Part shown: positions 1-5,220 of the stretch, in pieces | Layout of the letters: each line of letters starts with the position of its first letter | Numbering within the stretch: position 1 is the first letter of the stretch | From: DASUFI01 sp036274635 | GTDB taxonomy: Bacteria > Planctomycetota > B15-G4 | Reading direction: 5' to 3' | Length of the DNA stretch: 5,443 bases | NCBI GenBank assembly: GCA_036274635.1 | Contig: DASUFI010000154.1 | Span: 1 to 5,443 of the forward strand | Notes under the pieces: model-generated | Told to the model about the DNA's origin: nothing | Databases searched by the model: none | The model's input: only the letters and a program-made list of their open reading frames with translations | Translations under genes and position numbers: made by a program

Positions 1-239
1 CCTTCGTGCTCGCGGGCCTCGCCGCCGCGCCGCCGCTGCTGCGCGTGCGCGACGCCGTCGTGGGCGTGGACCTCTCCGCCGGCTTCGTGCTGCTGGGGCC
101 CCTCGCCACGGACAGCCGCGGCGTCGCGCGAGCCCAGCTGCCCGTGCCGTCGCTCGCCGGCGTGACGCTCGCGGCGCAGTGGTTGGTGCAGGCGGGCGGC
201 TTGCCGCTGCTCAGCGATGCGTTGGTCGCCGAGCTCTAG
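1..239 (+). CDS. C-terminal fragment of an unidentified, probably exported beta-rich protein (5' end outside window)
   Basis: The reading frame is open from the first full codon at base 3 to a TAG stop at 237-239, giving the last 78 residues of a longer protein. Nearly every codon ends in G or C, which supports real coding. The fragment is rich in Ala, Leu, Val and Gly, has no cysteine and only one Lys-free stretch of alternating hydrophobic residues after another, such as FVLLGPLATDSRG and LPVPSLAGVTLAAQWLVQ. This is the look of a short beta-sandwich tail. Similar tails, ending in an 'AQ(W/A)xV' strand, close many uncharacterised secreted proteins of Planctomycetota-like genomes; that comparison is from memory and is only suggestive. 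No catalytic motif is visible and no function can be assigned. Its stop directly abuts the stop of the convergent small gene at 240-401. Confidence 0.7.
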   Translation, partial: FVLAGLAAAPPLLRVRDAVVGVDLSAGFVLLGPLATDSRGVARAQLPVPSLAGVTLAAQWLVQAGGLPLLSDALVAEL

Positions 240-401
240 CTAGTTGCCCTGCGGCGCGGCGGGCGTGGCGGCGGGGGCCGGCGCGGGCCGCGCGCCGCGC
301 AGGCCGCAGGCGCGCGCGAGGACAATGAGCAGCAGGGCCGCGGCGAGCATGGCGAGCGCGAGCTTGCGGCGCAGGCCGGGCGTGCCATCGTCGAGGGTCA
401 T
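240..401 (-). CDS. Small single-pass membrane protein, hypothetical (53 aa)
   Basis: This short frame runs leftward from ATG (401-399) to TAG (242-240). The product begins with a short polar segment containing DD, followed by RRK at residues 11-13. A hydrophobic helix covers about residues 14-29 (LALAMLAAALLLIVLA), and a 20-residue Ala/Pro-rich tail ends in PQGN. By the positive-inside tendency the RRK would face the cytoplasm and the Ala/Pro tail the outside. Support for coding is the strong G/C preference at third positions and the sensible anchor-plus-tail layout. Against it, no Shine-Dalgarno sequence precedes the ATG: the minus strand there reads CCTCC, the wrong sense. No homologous family is recognised. 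The cysteine at residue 32 is not in a convincing lipobox, because Arg sits at -2. The gene could be the distal member of the leftward esterase/MBL unit or stand alone. Confidence 0.5.
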   Translation of the reverse strand: MTLDDGTPGLRRKLALAMLAAALLLIVLARACGLRGARPAPAPAATPAAPQGN

Positions 402-563
402 GGCGAGGAGGGTAGCGCGCGGACCAGGTGGCGCGCCGGTGCGGCGCGATGGGGAGCGGGGGAGGGCAGGCCACCAGCCGTCGCGAGCGCGTGCAGGCGG
501 CGATCCGATCCGCAGGAGGTCGTCGCAGCCTCGCAGCGTCGCGCCGCATCGTGAGCCGCTACC

Positions 564-619
564 GTCACATTGAAGAAATCTGTCGGAGCAACGACTCCGA
601 CGGATTTCTTCAATGTGAC
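564..619. repeat. Long near-perfect inverted repeat (25-bp arms, 6-nt loop), possible dispersed palindromic element
   Basis: The left arm 564-588 and right arm 595-619 are reverse complements at 24 of 25 positions, separated by the 6-nt spacer CAACGA (589-594). The single exception pairs T581 with G602. That is a tolerated U-G wobble in a plus-strand transcript but an A-C mismatch in a minus-strand transcript. The outer part of each arm is A+T-rich (GTCACATTGAAGAAATC), giving arms of about 44-48% G+C inside DNA of about 75% G+C. Pairing stops abruptly at both ends: bases 563 and 620 do not pair. No run of T follows on either strand, so it is not a classical intrinsic terminator. The unusual base composition and sharp edges suggest an inserted palindromic repeat of the REP/MITE kind, or a very stable RNA hairpin. 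No transposase is nearby. Confidence 0.85.
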
Positions 620-669
620 CCAGGCACCGTGTGGGATGCGGCGCCGCCGACCGAGCGCGCCGTCGAAAT

Positions 670-691
670 GCGCTGCAAATCGCTGCAGCGC
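670..691 (-). terminator. Candidate weak terminator hairpin behind the esterase gene
   Basis: Three bases beyond the esterase stop codon, bases 684-691 and 670-677 form a perfect 8-bp stem (GCGCTGCA/TGCAGCGC) around a 6-nt loop. In the leftward transcript the stem is followed by AUUUC, only a short U-run. Position and symmetry fit transcript ending or 3' end protection, but the poor U-tract makes intrinsic termination uncertain. Confidence 0.4.
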
Positions 692-694
692 GCC

Positions 695-1414
695 TCACGC
701 GGCCGGCTCGTGCGCCTCCAGGAACATCCGCACATCGTCGACTGCCTCCGGCGTGATCTCGTGGCCCGCCTCGTACACGCGGAAGCTCACCTCCGCGCCG
801 CTCGCGCGCAGCACCTCCACGCCGCGCTCGGCGCGCGCGAGCTCCAGGCTCTCGTCCTGTCGGCCGTGCTGCACCAGCACCGGCTTGCCCGCCAGCCCCT
901 CGACGCGCTCGCCCAGGAACTCCCACTTGAGCCGGCCGGCCTGGGCGATCCAGCCGCGCAGGCGGGTGGGGGCGCGGCAGGCGACGCAGTGCACCAGGTA
1001 GGCGCCCTGCGAGAAGCCGTGCAGCCAGACGCGCGCGGGGTCGGCGCCGAGCTCGGCGACGGCGGCGTCGACGAGGCGCCACAGCGCGGCCTCGCTCTCG
1101 AGCAGGCTGGCGCGGAAGGCGGTCTCGTCGCCGGTGTAGAGGTACCAGCCGAAGCCGAGGCGGATGGGGCGGCCGGGCTTGCGCACCTCGTGGGCGTGGA
1201 AGCCGTCGGGGAAGGCGGCGGCGAAGTGGTCGGGCAGGGCGGGCTGCAACCAGCGCCGCTGGCGCTCGCCGCTCTGGCCCTGGCCGTGGAGCGAGACCAG
1301 CAGCGGCGGGCGCGCGGCGGCGGGCGCGCGCGGCGGCAGCAGCAGGCAGCGCGTGCGCGTGCTGAAGGGCAGCTCGAGGCTGCGCTCGCCGGACGGATCC
1401 GCCGCGCCGCTCAT
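695..1414 (-). CDS. Alpha/beta-hydrolase esterase of the carboxylesterase/phospholipase type (COG0400-like)
   Basis: The 239-residue product has the complete layout of a small serine esterase. There is a strand plus oxyanion-type motif LVSLHGQGQSG (about 39-49), the nucleophile elbow G133-F-S135-Q-G137 in the sequence WLHGFSQGA, an acid at D187 in GRQDESL, and the catalytic histidine H218 in EAGHEI. GFSQG and the 'pVLVqHGxxDesl' strand are typical of the family that contains acyl-protein thioesterase-like and YpfH-like esterases. The usual size is 200-240 residues, so the gene is full length. No signal peptide is seen, so it is probably cytoplasmic. The natural substrate cannot be read from the sequence; short acyl esters or thioesters are typical. 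The start is ATG 1414-1412, which overlaps the TGA stop of the upstream MBL gene as ATGA. There is no Shine-Dalgarno of its own, which implies translational coupling. Longer upstream extensions would run inside the MBL gene in another frame and are rejected. Confidence 0.88.
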   Translation of the reverse strand: MSGAADPSGERSLELPFSTRTRCLLLPPRAPAAARPPLLVSLHGQGQSGERQRRWLQPALPDHFAAAFPDGFHAHEVRKPGRPIRLGFGWYLYTGDETAFRASLLESEAALWRLVDAAVAELGADPARVWLHGFSQGAYLVHCVACRAPTRLRGWIAQAGRLKWEFLGERVEGLAGKPVLVQHGRQDESLELARAERGVEVLRASGAEVSFRVYEAGHEITPEAVDDVRMFLEAHEPAA

Positions 1415-2061
1415 CCGAGCGGGTACGCGCCGGTGAGGAAGGGGTTGCCGCGGCGCTCGCGGCCGATGCTCGTGCCCGGGCCGTGGCCGGCCACGACCTC
1501 GGTGTCGTCGTCGAGGGCCAGCAGCTTGCCGCGCAGGCTGGACATGATCTGGGAGGTGTCGCCGCCCCACAGGTCGGTGCGGCCGATGCTGCCGGCGAAG
1601 AGGGTGTCGCCGGCGAAGAGCAGCTGCCGGCCGTGCGCCGCGAGCACGAAGCAGCACGAGCCCGGCGTATGGCCGGGGGTGTGCAGGGTCTCGAGCGCGG
1701 CGCCGGCGAAGTCCACGCGCGTGCCCTCCTCCAGCCAGCGGTCGATGGGCGGCGTCTCGGGCACGGGCAGGCCGATCATCGCGCACTGCGTGGCCAGGTT
1801 CTCGGCCAGCCACTGGTCGCCCTTGTGCAGCCAGGTGGTCCCGCCGGATCGGCGCTTCAGCTCGGCCGTGCCGCCCACGTGGTCGACGTGGGCGTGGGTG
1901 TGCAGCACGTGCGTCAGGCGCAGGCCGGCGGAGGTGATCACCTCGGCGATGGCCTTCGCCTCGTCGCCCGGATCGACGACCACCGCGGTGCCGCTGGCCG
2001 GGTCCGTGAGGACGGAGCAGTTGCACTGGAAGGGGCCGACGGGGAAGGTCTGGAGCTGCAT
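1411..2061 (-). CDS. Metallo-beta-lactamase-fold hydrolase, short glyoxalase-II-like (YcbL/GloC type)
   Basis: The 216-residue protein holds all metal-binding motifs of the family. These are H56-A-H58-V-D60-H61 in LTHVLHTHAHVDHVGG, H131 in HTPGHTPGS, D152 in FAGDTLF, and H193 in VVAGHGPGTS. The segment GSIGRTDLWGGD (about 158-168) is characteristic of the small glyoxalase-II-like hydrolases (COG0491). These keep the catalytic domain but lack the extra C-terminal glutathione-binding domain of classical GloB, and the length agrees. A dinuclear zinc or iron centre would hydrolyse a thioester such as S-lactoylglutathione; the real thiol partner is unknown. No signal peptide is present, so it should be cytoplasmic. 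Start ATG 2061-2059 is chosen because the family begins just before the FxxNCS strand. A GAGGGA sequence (2078-2073 on the minus strand) lies 11 nt upstream, a slightly long spacing. It is the first gene of a two-gene unit with the esterase, overlapping it by 4 nt. Confidence 0.92.
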   Translation of the reverse strand: MQLQTFPVGPFQCNCSVLTDPASGTAVVVDPGDEAKAIAEVITSAGLRLTHVLHTHAHVDHVGGTAELKRRSGGTTWLHKGDQWLAENLATQCAMIGLPVPETPPIDRWLEEGTRVDFAGAALETLHTPGHTPGSCCFVLAAHGRQLLFAGDTLFAGSIGRTDLWGGDTSQIMSSLRGKLLALDDDTEVVAGHGPGTSIGRERRGNPFLTGAYPLG

Positions 2062-2109
2062 GGCACCATCGTTCCCTCGGCGGGGCGCGCCGTCCAGCGC
2101 GGCGCGCGC

Positions 2110-3108
2110 GTGAAGGTCGCCCTCACCGGCGCCACGGGCTTCCTCGGGCTGGCGCTGGCGGAGCGCCTGGCGGCCGAGGGGCACGCCCTGGTCGCGGTGG
2201 TGCGGCCCACCTCCGCCCCGGCGGCGCGCGCGGCCCTCGAGCGGCTCGGCGCGCGGCTCCTGCCGGGCGACGTGACCGACGCGACCTCGCTGCCGCCGGC
2301 CTTCGCGGGCGCCGACCTCGTGCTGCACGTGGCGGCGGTCATCGGCTACCGGCGCCGGCTCGAGGCGGCGATGCGGCGCGTCAACGTCGAGGGCACGCGC
2401 CACGTGCTGGCTGCCTGCCGCGCCGCGGGCGCTGGCCGGCTCGTGCACGTGAGCAGCATCGCGGCGGTGGGCGTCAGCCCGAGCCGCACGCCGCTGAACG
2501 AGGACGCCACCTGGAACGCGCGCTTCTTCGGAGCCGCCTACTTCGACACCAAGCACGAGGGCGAGCGCCTGGTGCTCGACGCCGCGCGCGAGGGCCTCGA
2601 CGCGGTGGTGGTCAACCCCGCCGCCATCTACGGCCCGGCGCACATGCCGGGCAACAGCAGCCGCCTCGTGATGCAGGCGGCGCGCGGCCGGCTGCGCGCG
2701 GCGCCCGAGGGCGGCCTCAACGTCGTGCCGCTGCAGACGGTGGTCGAGGGCGTGCTCGCGGCGGCGCGCGTCGGCCGGCGCGGCCGGCGGTACATCCTGG
2801 GCGGCGAGAACCTCGAGCTGCACGAGCTGCTGGCGCGCATCGGCGAGGCCGTGGGCCGGCCGCGGCGCCCGCCGGTGCTGCCGGCGGCGGTGGGCCCCTT
2901 CCTGCGCGCCGCGATGAACCTGATCGAGCCGCTCGTGCCCGACGGCAGCTGGTACACGCCCGACCTGTGCGCCGCCTTCGGCTGGTGGCTGTTCTACGAC
3001 ACGCGCCGCATGCGCGAGGAGCTGGGCGTGCAGCCGGCCGACGTGCGGCAGTGCCTGCAGGACACGGTGGCCCAGCTGCGCCGCGACGGGCTCATCCCCG
3101 TCAGTTGA
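2110..3108 (+). CDS. Extended SDR: NAD(P)-dependent epimerase/reductase, dihydroflavonol reductase/HpnA-like
   Basis: The 332-residue product opens with the Rossmann strand VKVALTG and the dinucleotide-binding motif T6-GATGFLG13. It continues with the LLPGDVTD strand (50-57), LHVAA (72-76), NVEGTRHVL (92-100), the VHVSSIAAVG strand (S115, S116), and the catalytic pair Y144-FDT-K148. Later segments VVNPAAIYGP (167-176), GLNVVPLQTVVEG (202-214) and RRYILGGENLELHELL (226-241) match the dihydroflavonol-4-reductase-like/HpnA subgroup, whose members are about 320-340 residues long. It would oxidise or reduce a hydroxyl/keto group, or epimerise a sugar nucleotide, with NAD(P)(H) in the cytoplasm. 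No other hopanoid gene is visible, so calling it HpnA would be unsafe. The start is GTG 2110-2112: the first Rossmann strand begins exactly there, and the frame upstream is only antisense to the MBL gene. No Shine-Dalgarno is evident. The TGA stop lies inside the end of the convergent repeat-protein gene. Confidence 0.9.
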   Translation: MKVALTGATGFLGLALAERLAAEGHALVAVVRPTSAPAARAALERLGARLLPGDVTDATSLPPAFAGADLVLHVAAVIGYRRRLEAAMRRVNVEGTRHVLAACRAAGAGRLVHVSSIAAVGVSPSRTPLNEDATWNARFFGAAYFDTKHEGERLVLDAAREGLDAVVVNPAAIYGPAHMPGNSSRLVMQAARGRLRAAPEGGLNVVPLQTVVEGVLAAARVGRRGRRYILGGENLELHELLARIGEAVGRPRRPPVLPAAVGPFLRAAMNLIEPLVPDGSWYTPDLCAAFGWWLFYDTRRMREELGVQPADVRQCLQDTVAQLRRDGLIPVS

Positions 3109-5014
3109 TGCTGACCACGTTGAGCTCGAGCACCTGGCCCGCGTCCACGTGCACGGTGTCGTTGACGCCCTTGAGCGTGGCGATCATGTCGGCCAGGTTG
3201 GGGTTCTGGCCGAAGCAGGTGAGGGTGTAGTCGCCCGGCGCGACGCGCGGGAAGGTGTAGCGGCCCTTGCCGTCGGCGCGCACCTCGCGCGAGGGGCCGT
3301 TGACCAGCGTGAGCGTCACGCGCGCGCCGGGCAGCGAGTTGCCGCCGGTGTCCAGCGCCGCGCCGCGCACGCTGGCGGCGCGCGCGACCACGAGCGTGCC
3401 GGCGTCGTTGTCCTTCTCCGCCTCGACCACGATGTCGTTCTGGCGCAGCCGCGCGTGGTCGGGGTGGTCCACCTCCACCTGGTAGGTCAGCGGCGAGAGG
3501 TCCTCGAGGCGGAAGCGGCCGTCGCTGTCGGTGCGCGTGGACTTGAGGCGCGGGTTGTCGGCCGGGTCGTCGCGCAGGAAGTCGGCGTCGGGCTCGTGGT
3601 TGAGGAACAAGCTGATCTTGGCGCCCGGCACCGGCGCGCCCGTCTCGTCCACGACACGCGCGGAGAGCGAGGCGCCGCGCACGAGCTTCACCACCAGGCC
3701 GGCCACGTGCTCGCCCTGACCGATCTTCACGCGGTCGCTGCTGGTGAGCGCGTAGCCCTGCGCCCAGACATCCACGCAGGCCCAGCCGGGGTCGAGGCCC
3801 TCCACGCGGAAGCTGCCGTCCGGGCTCACGGTGCGCTGGCTGGGGCCGATGGGCACCGGCCCGTCCATCTTGCGCCGCGCGGTCTTGCCCTGCACGTCGA
3901 AGGCCGTCACGGGCTGGCCCTCGGCGTTGACCACCATGCCCGACAGGCTGCCCTGCGGGTGCAGGCGGATCTCGACGGGCGCGTCGTGCTTGTCGGCCCA
4001 CGTGCGGGTGTTGGCGGGGGTGAAGCCCTTGGCCGAGGCCGTCAGGCCATAGGCGCCGGGGGCGACGTCCGTGATGGTGAAGTGGCCGTCCGCGCCGCTG
4101 CGGGCCGAGCTGCCGTCGTTCTCCTGGCCGAGCGGATCGGCGACCACCAGCGCGCCCGCCAGCGGCTCGCCGTCCGGCTCGGCGAGCACGATGCCCGTGA
4201 GCGGGTGCGCGCGGCGCAGCGTGATGAAGGCCTGCATCTGGCCCGGCGCATCCTCGCCGGGCACGGGCCCGTCCGCGTGGCGCGCCTTGGCGTAGCCCTT
4301 GGCCGTGACCACCAGGTTGAAAGGCGCCGGCGCGGCGTGCGCGATGCGGAAGCGGCCCTGCTCGTCGCTGAGCACGGCGTGCGTGGGCTCGGGCGGCTGC
4401 CCGTCGGGCCCGAGGTCGATGACGCCTTGCAGCAGGCCGACGCGCGCGCCCGCCACGCCGGCGCCCGACTCGTCGCGCACCTCGCCCACGAGCTCCATGC
4501 CCGGTTGCACCACGAGGTCGCCGAGCTCCGCGGTCTCGCCCAGCGTCACCGTGAACGGCCCCAGCTCCGCCGGCGCGAAGTCGCCGTCGAGGTGCAGGAG
4601 CAGGTCGTCCATGACGGGCACCTGCTCCAGCGTGAAGTGCCCGGCCTCGTCGGCCACCGCCGTGAACTCCAGCTTCTTCGGCGACAGCAGGCCGGGGATG
4701 GGCGAGGTCGCGCCGCGCCAGGCCTGCACGTGCGCGCCCGCCAGCACGCGCCGGTCGGGCGTCACCACGCGGCCGGCCACGGCACCCACGCGCGGCACCT
4801 CCGGCGGCGGCGGGGGCGCCGGGTGCCGCTCGGGCCCCGCTGGCACCACGATCTCGGGCTTCTCGGGCGCCGGCACCGGCCCCTTCGTGATGACGCCGCC
4901 GGGCGCCTCGGCCCGCTCGCCCTCGCCGCGCAGCAGCCACCACGCGCCTCCGCCCAGCGCCAGCACGGCGAAGAGCAGCACGATCCAGCCGAGGCTCTTG
5001 CGGGTTTCAGCCAT
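3101..5014 (-). CDS. Membrane-anchored protein with six tandem carboxypeptidase-regulatory-like (Cna-B-type) beta-sandwich repeats
   Basis: The 637-residue product has a short basic N-terminus (MAETRKS), a hydrophobic helix at about 9-28 without a clear cleavage site, and a Pro/Glu-rich linker (about 32-75). Six similar modules then start near residues 78, 174, 271, 357, 448 and 547. Each begins with a strand like 'xxGxVxDxxGxPVxGAxV', continues with a '(S/T)DxxGxFxxxxVxPGxY' turn, and often ends in 'VxAKGY'. Examples are LTGIVLAEPDGEPLAGALV, GADGHFTITDVAPGAYGL and ADGKGRYTFPRVAPGDYTL. This is the signature of CarboxypepD_reg-like/Cna-B folds. The protein probably sits as an N-terminal anchor with its repeats in the periplasm or outside. 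No catalytic site, sorting motif or peptidase domain is present, so a structural, adhesive or binding role is inferred only. Start ATG 5014-5012 gives the basic residues plus anchor; no strong Shine-Dalgarno is seen. Its TGA stop overlaps the end of the convergent reductase gene by 8 bp. Confidence 0.88.
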   Translation of the reverse strand: MAETRKSLGWIVLLFAVLALGGGAWWLLRGEGERAEAPGGVITKGPVPAPEKPEIVVPAGPERHPAPPPPPEVPRVGAVAGRVVTPDRRVLAGAHVQAWRGATSPIPGLLSPKKLEFTAVADEAGHFTLEQVPVMDDLLLHLDGDFAPAELGPFTVTLGETAELGDLVVQPGMELVGEVRDESGAGVAGARVGLLQGVIDLGPDGQPPEPTHAVLSDEQGRFRIAHAAPAPFNLVVTAKGYAKARHADGPVPGEDAPGQMQAFITLRRAHPLTGIVLAEPDGEPLAGALVVADPLGQENDGSSARSGADGHFTITDVAPGAYGLTASAKGFTPANTRTWADKHDAPVEIRLHPQGSLSGMVVNAEGQPVTAFDVQGKTARRKMDGPVPIGPSQRTVSPDGSFRVEGLDPGWACVDVWAQGYALTSSDRVKIGQGEHVAGLVVKLVRGASLSARVVDETGAPVPGAKISLFLNHEPDADFLRDDPADNPRLKSTRTDSDGRFRLEDLSPLTYQVEVDHPDHARLRQNDIVVEAEKDNDAGTLVVARAASVRGAALDTGGNSLPGARVTLTLVNGPSREVRADGKGRYTFPRVAPGDYTLTCFGQNPNLADMIATLKGVNDTVHVDAGQVLELNVVSIN

Positions 5015-5071
5015 GGTCTTGCGTGCGTGCTCTTACCGGACAGGCCGGCTGGACGTGAGAGGGGATTTCTC

Positions 5072-5101
5072 TTGGACGGCGCGGGGTGCCCCTAAGATAA
5101 T
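5072..5101 (+). promoter_or_regulatory. Probable sigma70-type promoter of tRNA-Glu (and aroK)
   Basis: GATAAT at 5096-5101 matches the TATAAT -10 box at five of six positions. TTGGAC at 5072-5077 is a weaker -35 box, 18 nt upstream. The -10 box is a rare A+T-rich island in this DNA. Transcription would start near 5108, about 9 nt before the mature tRNA, which is a normal leader length. Confidence 0.6.
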
Positions 5102-5116
5102 CCGCGGCCCTTCGGT

Positions 5117-5194
5117 GGTCCCATCGTCTAGCCTGGTCCAGGACAGGTGCCTCTCACGCACCAGACACGGGTTCGAATCCCGTTGGGACTACCA
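5117..5194 (+). tRNA. tRNA-Glu, anticodon CUC, with encoded CCA
   Basis: The full cloverleaf can be drawn. The acceptor stem GGTCCCA (5117-5123) pairs with TGGGACT (5184-5190), with a G-U pair at position 1-72. The D-stem is GTCT/GGAC (5126-5129 with 5141-5144). The anticodon stem GGTGC/GCACC (5146-5150 with 5158-5162) encloses the loop CTCTCAC, placing the anticodon CTC at 5153-5155. A 4-nt variable loop follows, then the T-stem ACGGG/CCCGT (5167-5171 with 5179-5183) around TTCGAAT. A5191 is the discriminator and CCA (5192-5194) is encoded in the DNA. The tRNA reads GAG, the favoured glutamate codon in this GC-rich genome. A promoter-like sequence lies just upstream and aroK begins 26 nt downstream in the same direction, so the two may share a transcript. 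Confidence 0.97.
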
Positions 5195-5207
5195 GTCGCC
5201 GCTCGCC

Positions 5208-5212
5208 GGGAG
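5208..5212 (+). promoter_or_regulatory. Ribosome binding site of aroK
   Basis: GGGAG lies 8 nt before the GTG at 5221 and supports that codon as the aroK start. It sits only 13 nt after the encoded CCA end of the tRNA, so on a shared transcript it would be close to the tRNA 3' processing site. Confidence 0.6.
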
Positions 5213-5220
5213 CGCCCCGC

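Larger units (their letters stand above)
402..694. other. Intergenic stretch with no supported gene
   Basis: Reading frames cross this stretch on both strands, but they are open only because the DNA is GC-rich. They run through the palindrome at 564-619 and on into the antisense of the esterase gene. AGGAGG-like strings at 406-412 and 514-519 on the plus strand are not followed by a start codon at a useful distance. The only structured elements seen are the long palindrome (564-619) and the small hairpin next to the esterase stop (670-691). Confidence 0.6.

Noticed and set aside
244..300. G+C-rich self-complementary strings near 270-300 as a terminator for the left-edge gene
   Set aside because: Such short complementarities are expected by chance in this composition, they lie inside the small leftward frame, and no T-run follows.
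404..428. AGGAGGG on the plus strand as a ribosome site for a small rightward gene starting at GTG 428
   Set aside because: The spacing to the GTG is about 15 nt, and the frame runs through the palindrome into antisense of the esterase gene.
564..619. Palindrome as an intrinsic terminator
   Set aside because: No U-run follows the stem on either strand: the flanks read CCAGGCAC on the plus side and GGTAGCGG on the minus side. The stem is also far longer than a usual terminator.
564..619. Palindrome as an integron attC site or CRISPR repeat
   Set aside because: There is no integrase, cassette array or second copy in the window, and the near-perfect symmetry without extrahelical bases or core sites does not resemble attC.
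428..2109. Very long open frames on the plus strand across 428-2113 and upstream of the reductase from 1483
   Set aside because: They run antisense to the clearly identified esterase and MBL genes, show Arg/Ala-rich low-complexity translation, and are open only because stops are rare in GC-rich DNA.
2994..5095. 600-plus-residue frames on both strands overlapping the repeat protein
   Set aside because: Their translations are Arg/Ala/Gly- or His/Val-rich without domain motifs. The 3101-5014 minus-strand frame shows six recognisable modules and a membrane anchor.
5167..5194. tRNA 3' end as a mobile-element attachment site
   Set aside because: No second copy of the tRNA 3' segment and no integrase are visible, and aroK follows immediately.
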